Of a stretch of 64,000 nucleotides of DNA, positions 18,100-27,606 are shown piece after piece; position 1 is the stretch's first letter; every line of letters starts with the position of its first letter. This DNA is from CAUZIZ01 sp965218775 (GTDB lineage Bacteria; Acidobacteriota; UBA6911; RPQK01; JAJDTT01): positions 1,798,001 through 1,862,000 of the forward strand of contig CBDCLS010000006.1 in NCBI GenBank assembly GCA_965218775.1. Reading direction: 5' to 3'. The position numbers and the translations under genes are program-made. The notes under the pieces were generated by a model, which did not search any database, had not been told where the DNA came from, and worked only from the letters and a program-made list of their open reading frames with translations.

Positions 18100-19377
18100 A
18101 TGCTGGAAAGACTGGAACTTTTCATTCTGGGCTGGGGAGCAAATCAACCTGTTGCTCATGCGGCGGCACGCCTCCTCGCTTTCGCCGGTGTTCTGATCCT
18201 GAGTCTTATCGTCTTCTTCATCACCAGTCGAATCGTTCTGGGGATCGTTGAGCGAATAGCCCTCAAGACCAGGGCACAGTGGGACGACAGGATCGTTCGC
18301 AGCAGAGCCCTCTTCTGGGCTGCCAACCTGGCGCCCGCCATCGTGATCTACCTGCTCGCGTCCACCGCTTTGAGTGGTTGGGATACGGCCGTTCGGATCG
18401 TCCTCGGAATGGCTCAGATCTACATGATCGTGGTGGCCCTTCTCGCGCTCGACGCGCTGCTCAACGTAGCCTTGGAAATCTACAACGACTTTCCGGTGTC
18501 CCGCGAGGTCCCGCTCAAGGGTTTCGTGCAAGTTGCGAAACTCATCCTCTACATTTTCGCCGCCATCGTCGTAGTCTCGACGCTGCTCAGCAAGTCTCCA
18601 GTTTATCTGCTGAGTGGAATGGGCGTTCTGGCCTCGGTCCTGATCCTGGTTTTCAAGGAAGCGATTCTGGGTTTTGTGGCTGGGATCCAGCTCTCCGCCA
18701 ATCGGATGGTCGCCAAGGGCGATTGGATTGAAATGCCCAAGTACGGAGCTGACGGCGATGTCCTGGAAGTCGCCCTCACCACCGTCAAAGTCCAGAACTG
18801 GGACAAGACCATCACGACGATCCCAACCTACGCACTCATCACAGATTCCTTCAAGAATTGGCGAGGAATGTCCGAATCGGGTGGCCGCCGCATCAAGCGC
18901 TCGATCTACGTGGACCTCAGCACGATCACGCGCTGTACTCCCGAGATGCTCGAGCGCTTCAAGCGCATCAAGTACATCGCTGATTATGTGGAGGAAAAGA
19001 ACCAAGAGCTGGCCAGGTGGAATCAGGAGCGCGGCATCGACATGTCGGACGTCGCCAACGCCCGCCATCTCACCAATGTGGGGACGTTTCGCGCTTACAT
19101 CCAGAGTTACCTCGAGAATCACCCCGAGGTCAATCAGGATATGACCCTTTTGGTACGACACCTGGAGGCGGCGGCCCAGGGTCTGCCCATCCAGATCTAC
19201 TGCTTCTGCCGGGATCAGGCATGGGCAAATTACGAGCGGATACAGGCCGACATTTTCGACCACATACTGGCCATCGCCCCCGAGTTCGACCTTCGGATCT
19301 TCCAGAATCCAACCGGCGGTGACCTCAGGGCTCTGTCCGACAGCCCCGTGCGCCAGAGGGACACAGATGCAAGCTGA
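18100..19377 (+). CDS. MscS-family mechanosensitive channel
   Basis: A 425-residue inner-membrane protein. Five hydrophobic segments lie in the first ~200 residues, the last being the pore-lining helix (VYLLSGMGVLASVLILVFKE), followed by the beta domain (ANRMVAKGDWIEMPKYGADG, VKVQNWDKTITTIPTYALI). Length, the NWRGMSESGGRRIKRSI stretch and the C-terminal region are like the YbdG/YnaI branch of MscS proteins, which release solutes on hypo-osmotic shock. No good ribosome site precedes the ATG at 18100. The next gene overlaps its stop codon, so both are translated from one message. Confidence 0.85.
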   Translation: MLERLELFILGWGANQPVAHAAARLLAFAGVLILSLIVFFITSRIVLGIVERIALKTRAQWDDRIVRSRALFWAANLAPAIVIYLLASTALSGWDTAVRIVLGMAQIYMIVVALLALDALLNVALEIYNDFPVSREVPLKGFVQVAKLILYIFAAIVVVSTLLSKSPVYLLSGMGVLASVLILVFKEAILGFVAGIQLSANRMVAKGDWIEMPKYGADGDVLEVALTTVKVQNWDKTITTIPTYALITDSFKNWRGMSESGGRRIKRSIYVDLSTITRCTPEMLERFKRIKYIADYVEEKNQELARWNQERGIDMSDVANARHLTNVGTFRAYIQSYLENHPEVNQDMTLLVRHLEAAAQGLPIQIYCFCRDQAWANYERIQADIFDHILAIAPEFDLRIFQNPTGGDLRALSDSPVRQRDTDAS

Positions 19378-19780
19378 AGATTCGAACGAGCGGCTGGCAA
19401 AACTCCACCGCGGACGCGTGGTTCACTGTTGGGACCACTTCGTCATCGGTCTGCGCGCTGGGGTGGCCGATGAAACGACGCTTTCGCTGTACGCGATCAG
19501 CTACTCGCCCACGCTTGGGAGCGGCCACGTTGCTTTCCTCGACGTCGCCGACGGGCCGGTCCTGGCCTGGGAGGATACCCCCGGTCTGGGCAGCCGGATG
19601 CAAGCGAGGTTCCGGGACATCGCCCTTCCCGGGAGATCGGTCGAGGCAGCGGTCGAGTCGGCCCGCTTCGAACGACGTCCGATGACGTCGGAGGGGTTCG
19701 GGTTTTCCATCCGGTCCGCCAGGTCGACCCTGGAAGCAAGATGGACTAGCCTCGATTTCCACGGTACTGGAAAGGACTAA
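19367..19780 (+). CDS. uncharacterised protein, possibly cut by an insertion
   Basis: A 137-residue cytoplasmic protein overlapping the channel gene by 11 bp. Residues 17-80 (VVHCWDHFVIGLRAGVADET and following) look structured but match no family I know. The stop codon TAA lies inside GGACTAAC at 19774, 28 bp from the end of the transposase gene at 19809. The same octamer is found inverted near the other end of that element (21556-21563), so the C-terminus may have been replaced by an insertion. Confidence 0.5.
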   Translation: MQAEDSNERLAKLHRGRVVHCWDHFVIGLRAGVADETTLSLYAISYSPTLGSGHVAFLDVADGPVLAWEDTPGLGSRMQARFRDIALPGRSVEAAVESARFERRPMTSEGFGFSIRSARSTLEARWTSLDFHGTGKD

Positions 19781-19808
19781 CATTTTTTAAGGGTAGCCGT
19801 TGAGTCGG

Positions 19809-21584
19809 TTAGTCAAATCGAAGGACCAGAGTTTTGCCGCCAAACCAAGGCATGGGCGTGGGATCATCACCCAGGCCCGAGGCGACCAAGTAGGGGTTAT
19901 GGGCGCGCTTATCGAGGTGGACGGTGACTTGCTGCTCTTGGATCTGGACCCGGGCCGAGACGTCGAGGAGATTTCGGAAGATCTTTTTGGCTTGAGCCCG
20001 CTGATATTCGCGACCAATCTTCTCGGCCATGAGTCGATATAGGGAGCTGGCCATGAGGGTGATCTGGAGGTCAAAATCCACTTTGAGTCCCACCATCGAA
20101 GAGAGCGCGTCCAGGTGAAAGAACTGGATGGCTTCGGAGATGCCATTTTCGATGAGCATGCGTTGGGCATAGCGGGTGATCAGAGTCGAGGGGGCGCGGC
20201 GCAGATGGTTGGTCAGTAGGACGGTCGGTTCTTCGTGACCGAGTTCCATGAGGGTGAGCTGGCGCAGGGGACCTTCGTAATGTTTCAGGACGATCCGCTG
20301 GTCCAGGACTTTGGGGGTGCGAAAGATCCGAGTCAGGGCGGGTAAGGTGATGCGGTGCCAGGCGGAGGCGGGGCGGCTCCAGATCTGGCCCAGCATTTTT
20401 TGGGAGCGGCGGCGCAGGGTGATAAAGCCAATGCCCTGTTGGTTGAGGCGGTTCAGATGAGCATAGGTGGTCAACTGGGAATCGAAGACGAGTTCGGCCG
20501 GAGGCTGACCGCTGTGTTGGTGCCAGAACTGGACGAAGCGTTGCACCTCGTCGGCTCGATCGGCCCGGGGGACACCCGCATTGGCGTAGCATAAGACACG
20601 CTCGGTGGCGTCCCGAGCCAAAAAAACGAGGATGCCTTTTTGGCTGCGGCTGCGGGAAGAGACATAGTGTTTGTCCAAAGGTTCCTGCTGGCTATTGGCG
20701 GGGACGGTGTGAAAGTCCAGATCGAAGGAAGAGCCCCGGGGCAGGCCGGCGGCTTGGACCTGCTCAAACCAGGCTCCCATGAGGCGCAGGTTGGCGCGTC
20801 GGTCGACCCGGGAGCTGTAGGCGGCCAGGTAGGAGCGCTTGGGCACCACATTGAGACCGGCAAAAAGGGCGATGCCCTCGTCAAAGACCCGATCCATGAC
20901 ATGACTTTTTCTTTCGATGCCCAGCAGCTTCAGAGCCAGCAGGGTGCGCACGGCCTGCTCGGCGGGAATCATTTGGGAGCCGGGAAGGCGGGGGGGCTGC
21001 AGCACCGCCCCGAGATCGATCGATCGCATCAGCGGGACGAACAGAAACAGACCGCCGACCCGGGTGCGAAAGCTGCGCGGGGCCAGATTGATCTGCCGCA
21101 CGTCGGCGATGGCTGCTGCTTCGGGCTTGAGGGTGGCGGGGCGTTGCTCATCCCGACGCCGGGGCAGTCGGGCGAAGCCCTCCTCTCGCAGCAGGATCGA
21201 TAACGCATTGATGCTGATGGAATGGCCGGCGGCGGCCAACTCGCGTTGGATATCGTAGACCGAGAGGTTTCGCTTGCGCAGGGCGACGGCCCGTTCCCGC
21301 ACCCGATCGCGGGCGGGCGCCGCTTGAGGCCCCCGGCGAATCGCCTGAAAGAAGCGGGCGCGCTTGCTGAGATCATGGCGAAACTGATGACAGAGGACGC
21401 GGAAGGCTCCTGGGGAATAGCCGAAGCGAGTGGCGACCTGCTGCGAGGGCAAGCCTTCGACGAAAAAGCAGCGCAAGGCCTCATACTGGCGCTGCAGAGG
21501 CGATTCGGGGGCCAGGAAGAATTGGGCCTCCGGAACGGTCGGTCGGGTGTCATTAGTTAGTCCATTCCGATTACTGTATTCCAA
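19809..21584 (-). CDS. DDE transposase with N-terminal helix-turn-helix domains
   Basis: A 591-residue transposase. Residues 30-160 hold two helix-turn-helix-like regions (LPSQQVATRFGYSPGAFRVL; LSVYDIQRELAAAGHSISIN). A DDE core of the IS4/IS1634-like type follows: Asp in FDLDFHTVPAN, Asp in AELVFDSQLTTYAHLNRL and Glu in QRMLIENGISEAIQFFHLD. The frame is open throughout, so it may be functional. It is the only gene of the insertion. GGACTAAC/GTTAGTCC at 19774 and 21556 are candidate terminal repeats, but the second lies inside the reading frame as drawn, so the ends are not fixed and the start could be wrong. Confidence 0.75.
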   Translation of the reverse strand: MEYSNRNGLTNDTRPTVPEAQFFLAPESPLQRQYEALRCFFVEGLPSQQVATRFGYSPGAFRVLCHQFRHDLSKRARFFQAIRRGPQAAPARDRVRERAVALRKRNLSVYDIQRELAAAGHSISINALSILLREEGFARLPRRRDEQRPATLKPEAAAIADVRQINLAPRSFRTRVGGLFLFVPLMRSIDLGAVLQPPRLPGSQMIPAEQAVRTLLALKLLGIERKSHVMDRVFDEGIALFAGLNVVPKRSYLAAYSSRVDRRANLRLMGAWFEQVQAAGLPRGSSFDLDFHTVPANSQQEPLDKHYVSSRSRSQKGILVFLARDATERVLCYANAGVPRADRADEVQRFVQFWHQHSGQPPAELVFDSQLTTYAHLNRLNQQGIGFITLRRRSQKMLGQIWSRPASAWHRITLPALTRIFRTPKVLDQRIVLKHYEGPLRQLTLMELGHEEPTVLLTNHLRRAPSTLITRYAQRMLIENGISEAIQFFHLDALSSMVGLKVDFDLQITLMASSLYRLMAEKIGREYQRAQAKKIFRNLLDVSARVQIQEQQVTVHLDKRAHNPYLVASGLGDDPTPMPWFGGKTLVLRFD

Positions 21585-21836
21585 ACTATAACTATACTAG
21601 ATATGAATGACAGAAAATGCTCAGCCTTTGATAGGGTTCTATTCTGCCTCATATCCAGACTTTTCTAGCATTCGCGTGGGGATCGTCCCTTGATCAGGTT
21701 TTAGGTATAGGATTACCTCTCTATCCAAATAGGTACTTCTATTTACTAACGTAGGTGGAAACACAGCAGGCGCAAGTCGCGCCGATCAAGGATTCTGGCG
21801 GGGGGCTCGAAGCGGAAAGGCGTCATTTGTACTGCC

Positions 21837-22073
21837 GTGGAAATCGAGGCTAGCCCAGAGCCGGCCTTCTGGACGGAGGGACCGGCCCCGGCCTTCTGGG
21901 AGCACGAGGACATCTGGGCCTGCTTCATCGATGCTCCTGAAGCCGAGATACAACTCGACGAGCAAAGCCTCCCTGGCTCAGCCTTCGAGGACGATCGATG
22001 GCAACCCAAACTGGGTCGCTCGCTTTCTAGCGCGCACGTCGCACTTTCGGAGGTGCGGGTGACACCGGCGTGA
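21837..22073 (+). pseudogene. possible 3' remnant upstream of the Gfo/Idh gene
   Basis: An open frame of 78 codons with a tail reading HVALSEVRVTPA that looks like the end of a secreted beta-sandwich protein, but no start region or family is recognisable. The flanking 21585-21836, just outside the transposase gene, is AT-rich and holds nothing I can identify. Low support; the frame could be chance. Confidence 0.25.
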
Positions 22074-22162
22074 TTTGGACCACCGGGAATGGTGACGAAT
22101 AGTCGAAGACGTTAATAGATTGACCATTTTCTAACCTGAAACTTAAATAAGGAGGGATGATC

Positions 22163-22780
22163 ATGTCCACAGCCATGGATCGACGACGTTTTCTGGGCAG
22201 CACAGCACTGGGGGCTGTGGCATCCGGCTTGACCGTCTCGGCTAAGACCACGTCCAAGTCCGATTCCCCCAACAGTCGGGTGGTGGTCGGAATCATGGGT
22301 ATGGCCCGGGGTAGGGAACTTGCCACGAGCTTTGGGAAGCAGCCCAACGTCCACGTGAAATACGTCTGTGATGTGGACTCGTTGCGTCTGGACAAGGTGG
22401 CCAGGATGGTGGAGCAGGAATTGGGAAAGGCTCCCCAGAAGGTGACCGACTTCAGAAGAATCCTGGAGGACCCGTCCGTCGACGTACTGGCCAATGCTGC
22501 GCCCAACCACTGGCATTGTTCGGCTACCATCCTGACCTGCGCCGCAGGGAAACATGCGTACGTCGAGAAACCATGCAGCCACAATCCCCGCGAGGGAGAG
22601 CTCATGGTACAGGCGGCCCGCAAGTACAATCGTGCCGTCCAGGTTGGGACCCAGCGGCGCAGCTCACCCGGAACTCGGGAGGCGATCCAGCAGCTTCATG
22701 AAGGGGTGATCGGTCGGGTCTACATGGCACGGGCCTGGTACAACGGCGGCCGCGGGTCACAGGGCTGGGGAAAACAGGTG
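22163..22780 (+). pseudogene. Tat-exported Gfo/Idh/MocA oxidoreductase, 3' truncated
   Basis: ATG at 22163 (AGGAGGG 6 nt upstream) opens with MDRRRFLGSTALGAVASGL preceded by four residues, a Tat leader. A Rossmann domain follows (VVVGIMGMARGRELA, VKYVCDVDSLRLDKVA) with the family EKP motif in HAYVEKPCSHNPREGE. Homology runs to IGRVYMARAWYNGGRG at about residue 200 and then stops; the C-terminal substrate-binding domain (another ~200 residues) is gone. Around 22755-22785 the sequence becomes the 3' end of the opposite-strand FG-GAP gene. The protein would be non-functional. Confidence 0.8.
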
Positions 22781-25643
22781 TCTCCAACAGCGCGTTTGCA
22801 CTTTGCGCGAAAGTAATCTCTGTGGAGTTACCGGCTCCTGCTACTGCAGTCGGAAAGTCGACAGTTATCGGGATAAAGTGCTGCAGTCCGGGATCGGTAA
22901 TAGTGATATCGCTGACGCTGACTGCCAGACCCGTAACGATGATCTCGCTCCGAATTGCTTCTCCCGTAATCCCCTGCGACTTCAGGCAGTCGCTGGTGTT
23001 GACCAAGGCAGCGAAGTCCCTCGCTACTGTAGAGGCTGATTGCCCTGCGATGGTGGTGACATCGATGGCGCAGCTGTTGATGCTAGCGAAAACTGCTCCA
23101 CCTTGAGCCGTACCCTGGAATATCCAGGTGGAAGCTCCCACTTCCAAGAACACGTAGGCCGAGCCGGAAAGAGGCCCGTTATCATCATCGAAGGGGACAC
23201 CCACGACAGCCGTGCCTTCGCCAATCGCCACCGACGCGCCAAAACGATCTTGTGCCTCCGCCTCAGAGGCAGTCAACTTCTGAAACTGACCCCAGTTGTT
23301 TGCTCCTCCCTGGTTGCGCTCGAACCGGTAGGCCGAACCGGCGGCGTCATCATCGAAGAGAGCACCCACCAACACGGTGTCGACACCGATCGCCACCGAC
23401 AATCCGAAGAAGTCGTTCTCCTCTGCGTCCGTGGCCGTGAGCTTCGCGATCTGGCCCCAGTTCTCTGCTCCTCCCTGGTTGCGATCAAACAGATAGGCCG
23501 CACCGGCATTGGCACCGGCGTCATCATCCCCGAAGGCACCCACAACAACCGTATCGTCGCCGATCGCCACCGACGCCCCGAACAGGTCGTTCATGGTCGC
23601 ATCCGAGGCGCTGAGCTTAGCGACCTGGGCCCAGTTGTCTGGCCCTCCCCGGTTGCGCTCGAACAGGTAAGCTGAGCCGGAAGCATTCCCGATATCATCA
23701 TCCAGTCGAGCGCCTACCACCACGTTGTCACCGCTGATCGCCACGGATTCGCCAAAGCGGTCTCCTGACGCCCCGTCCTTGGCAGTGAGCCTCTTGACCT
23801 GGCCCCAGCTGCCCACCCCTCCCCGGTTGCGGTCAAAGACGTAGGCCGAGCCGGAATTGGAGCCAGCAAGATCATCGAAGCTCGCCCCCACTACCACGGT
23901 ATCTTTGCTGATTGCCACCGAGATCCCGAAACGGTCACCAGCGCCCGCATCCGAAGCGGTGAGCTTTTTGACCTGCCCCCAGTTCTCTACCCCTCCCTGG
24001 TTGCGGTCAAAGATGTAGACGGAGCCGGAATCGGCCCCGCCGTCATCATCCAGGCGTGCCCCCACCACCATGGTGTCTCCACTGATGGCCACCGAGGTCC
24101 CGAAACCATCATCCGCGTCCGTGGAGGTGACCTTCGCGATCTGCCCCCAGTCTTCCGCCCCTCTCCGGTTACGGTCAAAGACGTAGGCCGAGCCGGAATT
24201 CGACCCGCCGTCATCATCACCCGGAGAACCCACAACCACCGTATCTTTGCTGAGTGCTACGGCGTCGCCGAACTCATCACCCTGAGCTGCATCCGAGGCA
24301 ATGAGTTTCGCCACTTCTCCGAATAGGGCTGGATCGGCCGTCAGGGTAGCGGTTTGCCGGATTCCTCGCCAAATCGACGACGACTTGTCTGCCGAAAGCC
24401 CCGGCACCGGCTGGCCCGTTTGGTCACTGCTGTCTCGTTCGTCGAGGCATCCCGCTGCGTTGGAGACCAGGGTCCCGTCCTGTCGCTGAAAAAGAGAGAA
24501 GGCATGAAGGGGTATATCGCATTCGTATTGGATATTCCCCTCGAACAGAAAAGGGGAGAGGGCGGGAGTGACATCGAGAGGGAAAAACTGACTCTGCCCC
24601 AGCGCAGGCAGAGTCTTGCTGCCCTCTCGGCGCAGAGTACCTTCCATGCCAGAGTAAATCGCCCAGTCACAGGTGGCGGTTTCCTGTCTCGGATTGGAAA
24701 AGGCGACAGCGGTATTGAACTCTGGGTTCCGCTTGAGTGCCACGACCGGCCTCTCGCAGGAAGGGGACGGACCAACACCAATCAAGGAGGTGCCTCCGAC
24801 GTCCGGAGTAGAAAGCCTTATGATCTCCGTTGCCGCCACTCCGGGGCCGACCCGAACTTCAACATGTCCGACCTCGAGGGCATCGTCGCCTTCGAACTCA
24901 ACTGAGGCAGTGGAGTTGGGCATCAGCAGCACCCCGCGGCTGCCCAGATCCTCACCGAGCGGAGATTTAAAACCCACAGAGGCGGAGGTTTCTGGAAGCA
25001 TTGTGGCACTCTGAGTCAGGGTAATCTCTGTGGAACTCCCGTCTCCTGTCACCGCGGTTGGAAATTCATGGACCCGAATCACCTCCTCACAGTCCCACTC
25101 GGCGAGGTAGCCGTCCATCGATCGACTCCCGCTTTTGTCTCCCCAGGTGCCCAGTGGACCGATCCCTGCGGGTCCCCACATTGCGCCGAAATCTGCGAGA
25201 CTGCCCTCATCATTCGGCTCGTGTGGCGCCCAGTTGCTGTACTCAAAGGGCTCGCCGGTGACCCACTCCCAGTCTTCGGCCGGCGGGCTCATGGGATCGG
25301 GTTGATAGAGACCCAGCCAAACCCGCTGGATCGAAACGTGCTCGATGATCTCTGTCACAAAGTCATTCTCCAACTGCGATGTAATCGTCACAAGATGTCC
25401 CCTTCCACAGCCGTTAATTACCATGGAGGTCGAGGCTGATCGGGCATCTTCCCACGAAATGTCAGGAGCCTCGATGTACTCGTAGGTGTGGTTGCTGAAG
25501 ACCACTTGGGCAGACAACTGGTTTGCCTGAGACTGGGACCCCTTTCGGGTGTCTTGAGAAACGGACGAAGGTAACCCCGCCGGAAAGACGAACAGCCCGG
25601 AAAGAATTAGCCATTGGTAAAAGAGCACTGTCAGGTTAAACAT
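22602..25643 (-). CDS. secreted C-type lectin / FG-GAP repeat protein, 3' end chimeric
   Basis: A large surface protein. After a signal peptide, residues ~50-190 are a C-type-lectin-like domain (WEWVTGEPFEYSNWAPHEPN). Residues ~440-830 hold seven FG-GAP repeats of 54-58 residues, each with FGxSVAIxxDTVVVG, an acidic DDD loop and SGSAYVFDRN. These acidic loops bind Ca2+ in integrin-like propellers, and seven blades would close one propeller. Before and after are related segments containing STEITLTQSA and STEITFAQSA. The last ~58 codons (22602 to about 22780) are simply the antisense of the truncated Gfo/Idh gene, so the true C-terminus is lost. It probably mediates adhesion or matrix binding. 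Confidence 0.75.
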   Translation of the reverse strand: MFNLTVLFYQWLILSGLFVFPAGLPSSVSQDTRKGSQSQANQLSAQVVFSNHTYEYIEAPDISWEDARSASTSMVINGCGRGHLVTITSQLENDFVTEIIEHVSIQRVWLGLYQPDPMSPPAEDWEWVTGEPFEYSNWAPHEPNDEGSLADFGAMWGPAGIGPLGTWGDKSGSRSMDGYLAEWDCEEVIRVHEFPTAVTGDGSSTEITLTQSATMLPETSASVGFKSPLGEDLGSRGVLLMPNSTASVEFEGDDALEVGHVEVRVGPGVAATEIIRLSTPDVGGTSLIGVGPSPSCERPVVALKRNPEFNTAVAFSNPRQETATCDWAIYSGMEGTLRREGSKTLPALGQSQFFPLDVTPALSPFLFEGNIQYECDIPLHAFSLFQRQDGTLVSNAAGCLDERDSSDQTGQPVPGLSADKSSSIWRGIRQTATLTADPALFGEVAKLIASDAAQGDEFGDAVALSKDTVVVGSPGDDDGGSNSGSAYVFDRNRRGAEDWGQIAKVTSTDADDGFGTSVAISGDTMVVGARLDDDGGADSGSVYIFDRNQGGVENWGQVKKLTASDAGAGDRFGISVAISKDTVVVGASFDDLAGSNSGSAYVFDRNRGGVGSWGQVKRLTAKDGASGDRFGESVAISGDNVVVGARLDDDIGNASGSAYLFERNRGGPDNWAQVAKLSASDATMNDLFGASVAIGDDTVVVGAFGDDDAGANAGAAYLFDRNQGGAENWGQIAKLTATDAEENDFFGLSVAIGVDTVLVGALFDDDAAGSAYRFERNQGGANNWGQFQKLTASEAEAQDRFGASVAIGEGTAVVGVPFDDDNGPLSGSAYVFLEVGASTWIFQGTAQGGAVFASINSCAIDVTTIAGQSASTVARDFAALVNTSDCLKSQGITGEAIRSEIIVTGLAVSVSDITITDPGLQHFIPITVDFPTAVAGAGNSTEITFAQSANALLETPVFPSPVTRGRRCTRPVPCRPDRSPLHEAAGSPPEFRVSCAAGSQPGRHDCTCGPPVP

Positions 25644-25777
25644 CTGCTCGCTCTCATGATGTTTGTTTGTGTAGATGCCTTCCTCTGTGTTTCCAATTCA
25701 TATATTCGAGAGACTAGGGTGGCGCCTACCGTCATCACGTGAGGGCCGAAGTTACCCATACCAGAAGTCAGGCGTCG

Positions 25778-26184
25778 TTATTTCCTCGTGCATACCCAAA
25801 AGTCCTCGAAGCCCTGATGCAGATCATCAAAGCGAGCAAGCGCTCGCAGCGCCACCCCTAGCCCGCATTTCTCATCGCCAGTCTACTACGGCGCCGCAAT
25901 CATCCGCCCTGGCTGTGTTATGCTCGGTCGGCCTCCTCGACGTACTGCACGAGTACGACTGCGGAGACCTCGGTCGCAAGCCTTGCCAGGACGGCGCTTG
26001 CGCCGCCTCGCTACGACTGGCGATGAGAAATCCGGGCTAGACCGCTCTATGTTGACGTATATTGCCGGTCGTACTCAAGCGCGCGACGATAAAGCGATAT
26101 GGCGGCATCCAACTCCCCCGCCTGGTGCCGAGCGCGGACATCTTTAAAGAGCTGCCTTGCGATTTTAGCGGCGGAGTTGCTCAT
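25778..26184 (-). pseudogene. TPR-type protein gene interrupted by a 181-bp palindrome
   Basis: On the minus strand an ATG at 26184 encodes MSNSAAKIARQLFKDVRARH, then QAGELDAAISLYRRALEYD, a tetratricopeptide start, and stops at 26047. The palindromic element at 25859-26039 follows. Beyond it, 25858-25778 reads ALRALARFDDLHQGFEDFW and ends VCTRK-stop, which looks like the tail of the same or a similar protein. The middle of the gene has been lost, so this was not a clean insertion only. Confidence 0.5.
25859..26039. mobile_element. 181-bp MITE-like palindrome, copy 1
   Basis: Ends are TAGCCCGCATTTCTCATCGC and its near-perfect complement (GGCGATGAGAAATCCGGGC, TA). It contains further internal inverted segments and no gene. 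TA at both outer ends fits the target duplication made by IS630/Tc1-type transposases. It is inverted relative to copy 2 at 29289-29469. Confidence 0.75.
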
Positions 26185-26257
26185 CGGGTGGCGTCCTCGT
26201 CCCCAAAAAACAACGAATAGTGCTCAGTCAGTACTAATTTGCAGTTTCGGGAGGTAA

Positions 26258-27347
26258 ATGGTCTGTCCCAATCCTCATTGCTGCTTGAATGGACAGCTCG
26301 GCAAAGGCAATATCATCCGCCATTCCTTCTACATCACCACACAGGGGCGACGGCGGCGCTACCGTTGCACTCAGTGCGGCAGAACCTTCTCTTCCACTCA
26401 CGGAACACCCTATTATCGGCTGCACAAACCCAGGTCTTTGTTCGATGAAGTCGTCCACATGTGTGTCCACGGGCTTGCGATATCGGCTATGGCTCGAATC
26501 AAGCGCATGGCCTGGGGTACAGTCGCCCGATGGCTCGAATCGGCGGCTACATGCGCTACCCGGTTCAACGATCGGATGCTAAGAGGTTTCGTGATCCGTG
26601 AACTTCAGGCCGACGAGATCAGGACCTTTGTGGGGACCAAGAAGCGGGTGAGTTGGGTGCTCACAACGCTCGAAGTCTGGTCCAGGCTGTGGATCTCCGT
26701 CGAGATCGGTCGCTGCAACTTCCGAAACATCAAGCGAGTGTTGCTCGACACCCTGCAGCGAGGCCATGTTGAACACGGCTTCCTGTTCACCACCGATGGG
26801 TTCGAGATGTACGAGTGGGCGGCGAAAAGGCTGCTCCGAAGCGTCTGCCTATACGGTCAAGTGATCAAGAAGCGGCGCGAGAATCGGGTTGTCAAGGTTG
26901 ATCGTAGACTGCTGCTCGGAACACCGGCAGAACTGGAGGAGGCACTCTTTCACTCCGAGGATTCGAGCACTCTGAACACCAGTTTTGTGGAGCGCCCACA
27001 ATCTAACCATCCGCCAGGGCTGTTCCTATCTTGGCCGTCGTACACCTTGCCACGCCCGGCGCACGGAATTCCTGGAAAGGCAGGCGGCTTTACTCATGGC
27101 CTATTACAATTTTCTGCGACCGCACAGGGCTTTGAAGTTCGGTAAGACGCTAAGGACTCCAGCCATGCAAGCTGGACTGGCTAACAAGAGGCTCTCCTTC
27201 CGGGACGTATTCACCAGCCAGGTGGCGTTCTCTTTATTTTTCTTGATCGTGATTGTCGCACGGTACGCTAGGGGGTTGGGGCCGCTACGAGGCCATCCCG
27301 TTAAATTTCATTATTGGGGGTATTCAGGTAACTCAAGTTGCCACTAA
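26258..27347 (+). pseudogene. IS1-like transposase, frameshifted
   Basis: The first frame (26258 to ~26995) has a zinc-finger-like N-terminus (CPNPHC, then RYRCTQCGRTFSSTHGTPYY), a helix-turn-helix and the DDE core with Asp in LQADEIRTFVG and Asp in LFTTDGFEMYEW. The third acidic residue and the basic C-terminus (NLTIRQGCSYLGRRTPCHAR, FLERQAALLMAYYNFLRPHR) are in another frame from about 26990. A single frameshift near 26990-27005 therefore separates the two halves. IS1 itself uses programmed frameshifting, but at a different place (between InsA and InsB), so mutation is likelier. ATG at 26258 follows GGGAGGT. Confidence 0.7.
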
Positions 27348-27510
27348 TATGTTGTATTTGCAGGGCCTGGGGCCCCTTACGTTTTTGATCATGTCCTTGT
27401 AAGCCGTCGGTTCGATCGCCACCGCTTGTTGGACTAATCTGTCGAATAGCTTGCCACGGTGGCGGCTCGTTCGGCGATTCGGTTACTTGAGGCAACTGAA
27501 TACCCCCAAT
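27313..27510. mobile_element. 198-bp element with 15-bp inverted ends and flanking direct repeat
   Basis: ATTGGGGGTATTCAG at 27313-27327 is perfectly inverted at 27496-27510. The next ~15 bp of each end are rearranged versions of each other. AATTTCATT occurs immediately left of the element and again overlapping its right boundary, which looks like a 6-9 bp target duplication. No protein is encoded. It adjoins the 3' end of the IS1-like gene and may be a non-autonomous relative, although the IS1-like ends were not identified. Confidence 0.55.
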
Positions 27511-27606
27511 TTCATTATTTCTATTTGCAATGAATACGGGACGATGGTAGGCTTGGGTAACTGTATTGTTCCCAGATAGTTAACACACACACTTGGGGAG
27601 AAATCA

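Noticed and set aside
18052..19263. 403-codon minus-strand frame opposite the MscS channel
   Set aside because: The plus strand encodes a clear MscS protein with membrane helices; the minus frame is a shadow. Only its very end (YLNLKK) is noted as a repeat.
19325..19783. 152-codon minus-strand frame opposite 19367-19780
   Set aside because: The plus frame overlaps the channel gene stop in operon style and has a better composition.
19774..21563. GGACTAAC/GTTAGTCC as terminal repeats of the DDE transposase element
   Set aside because: Only 8 bp, and the right copy lies inside the transposase frame as drawn; could be chance.
23200..24300. Regular ~170-bp repeats considered as a CRISPR or satellite array
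   Set aside because: They are in-frame FG-GAP repeats of one protein and have no short-repeat/spacer structure.
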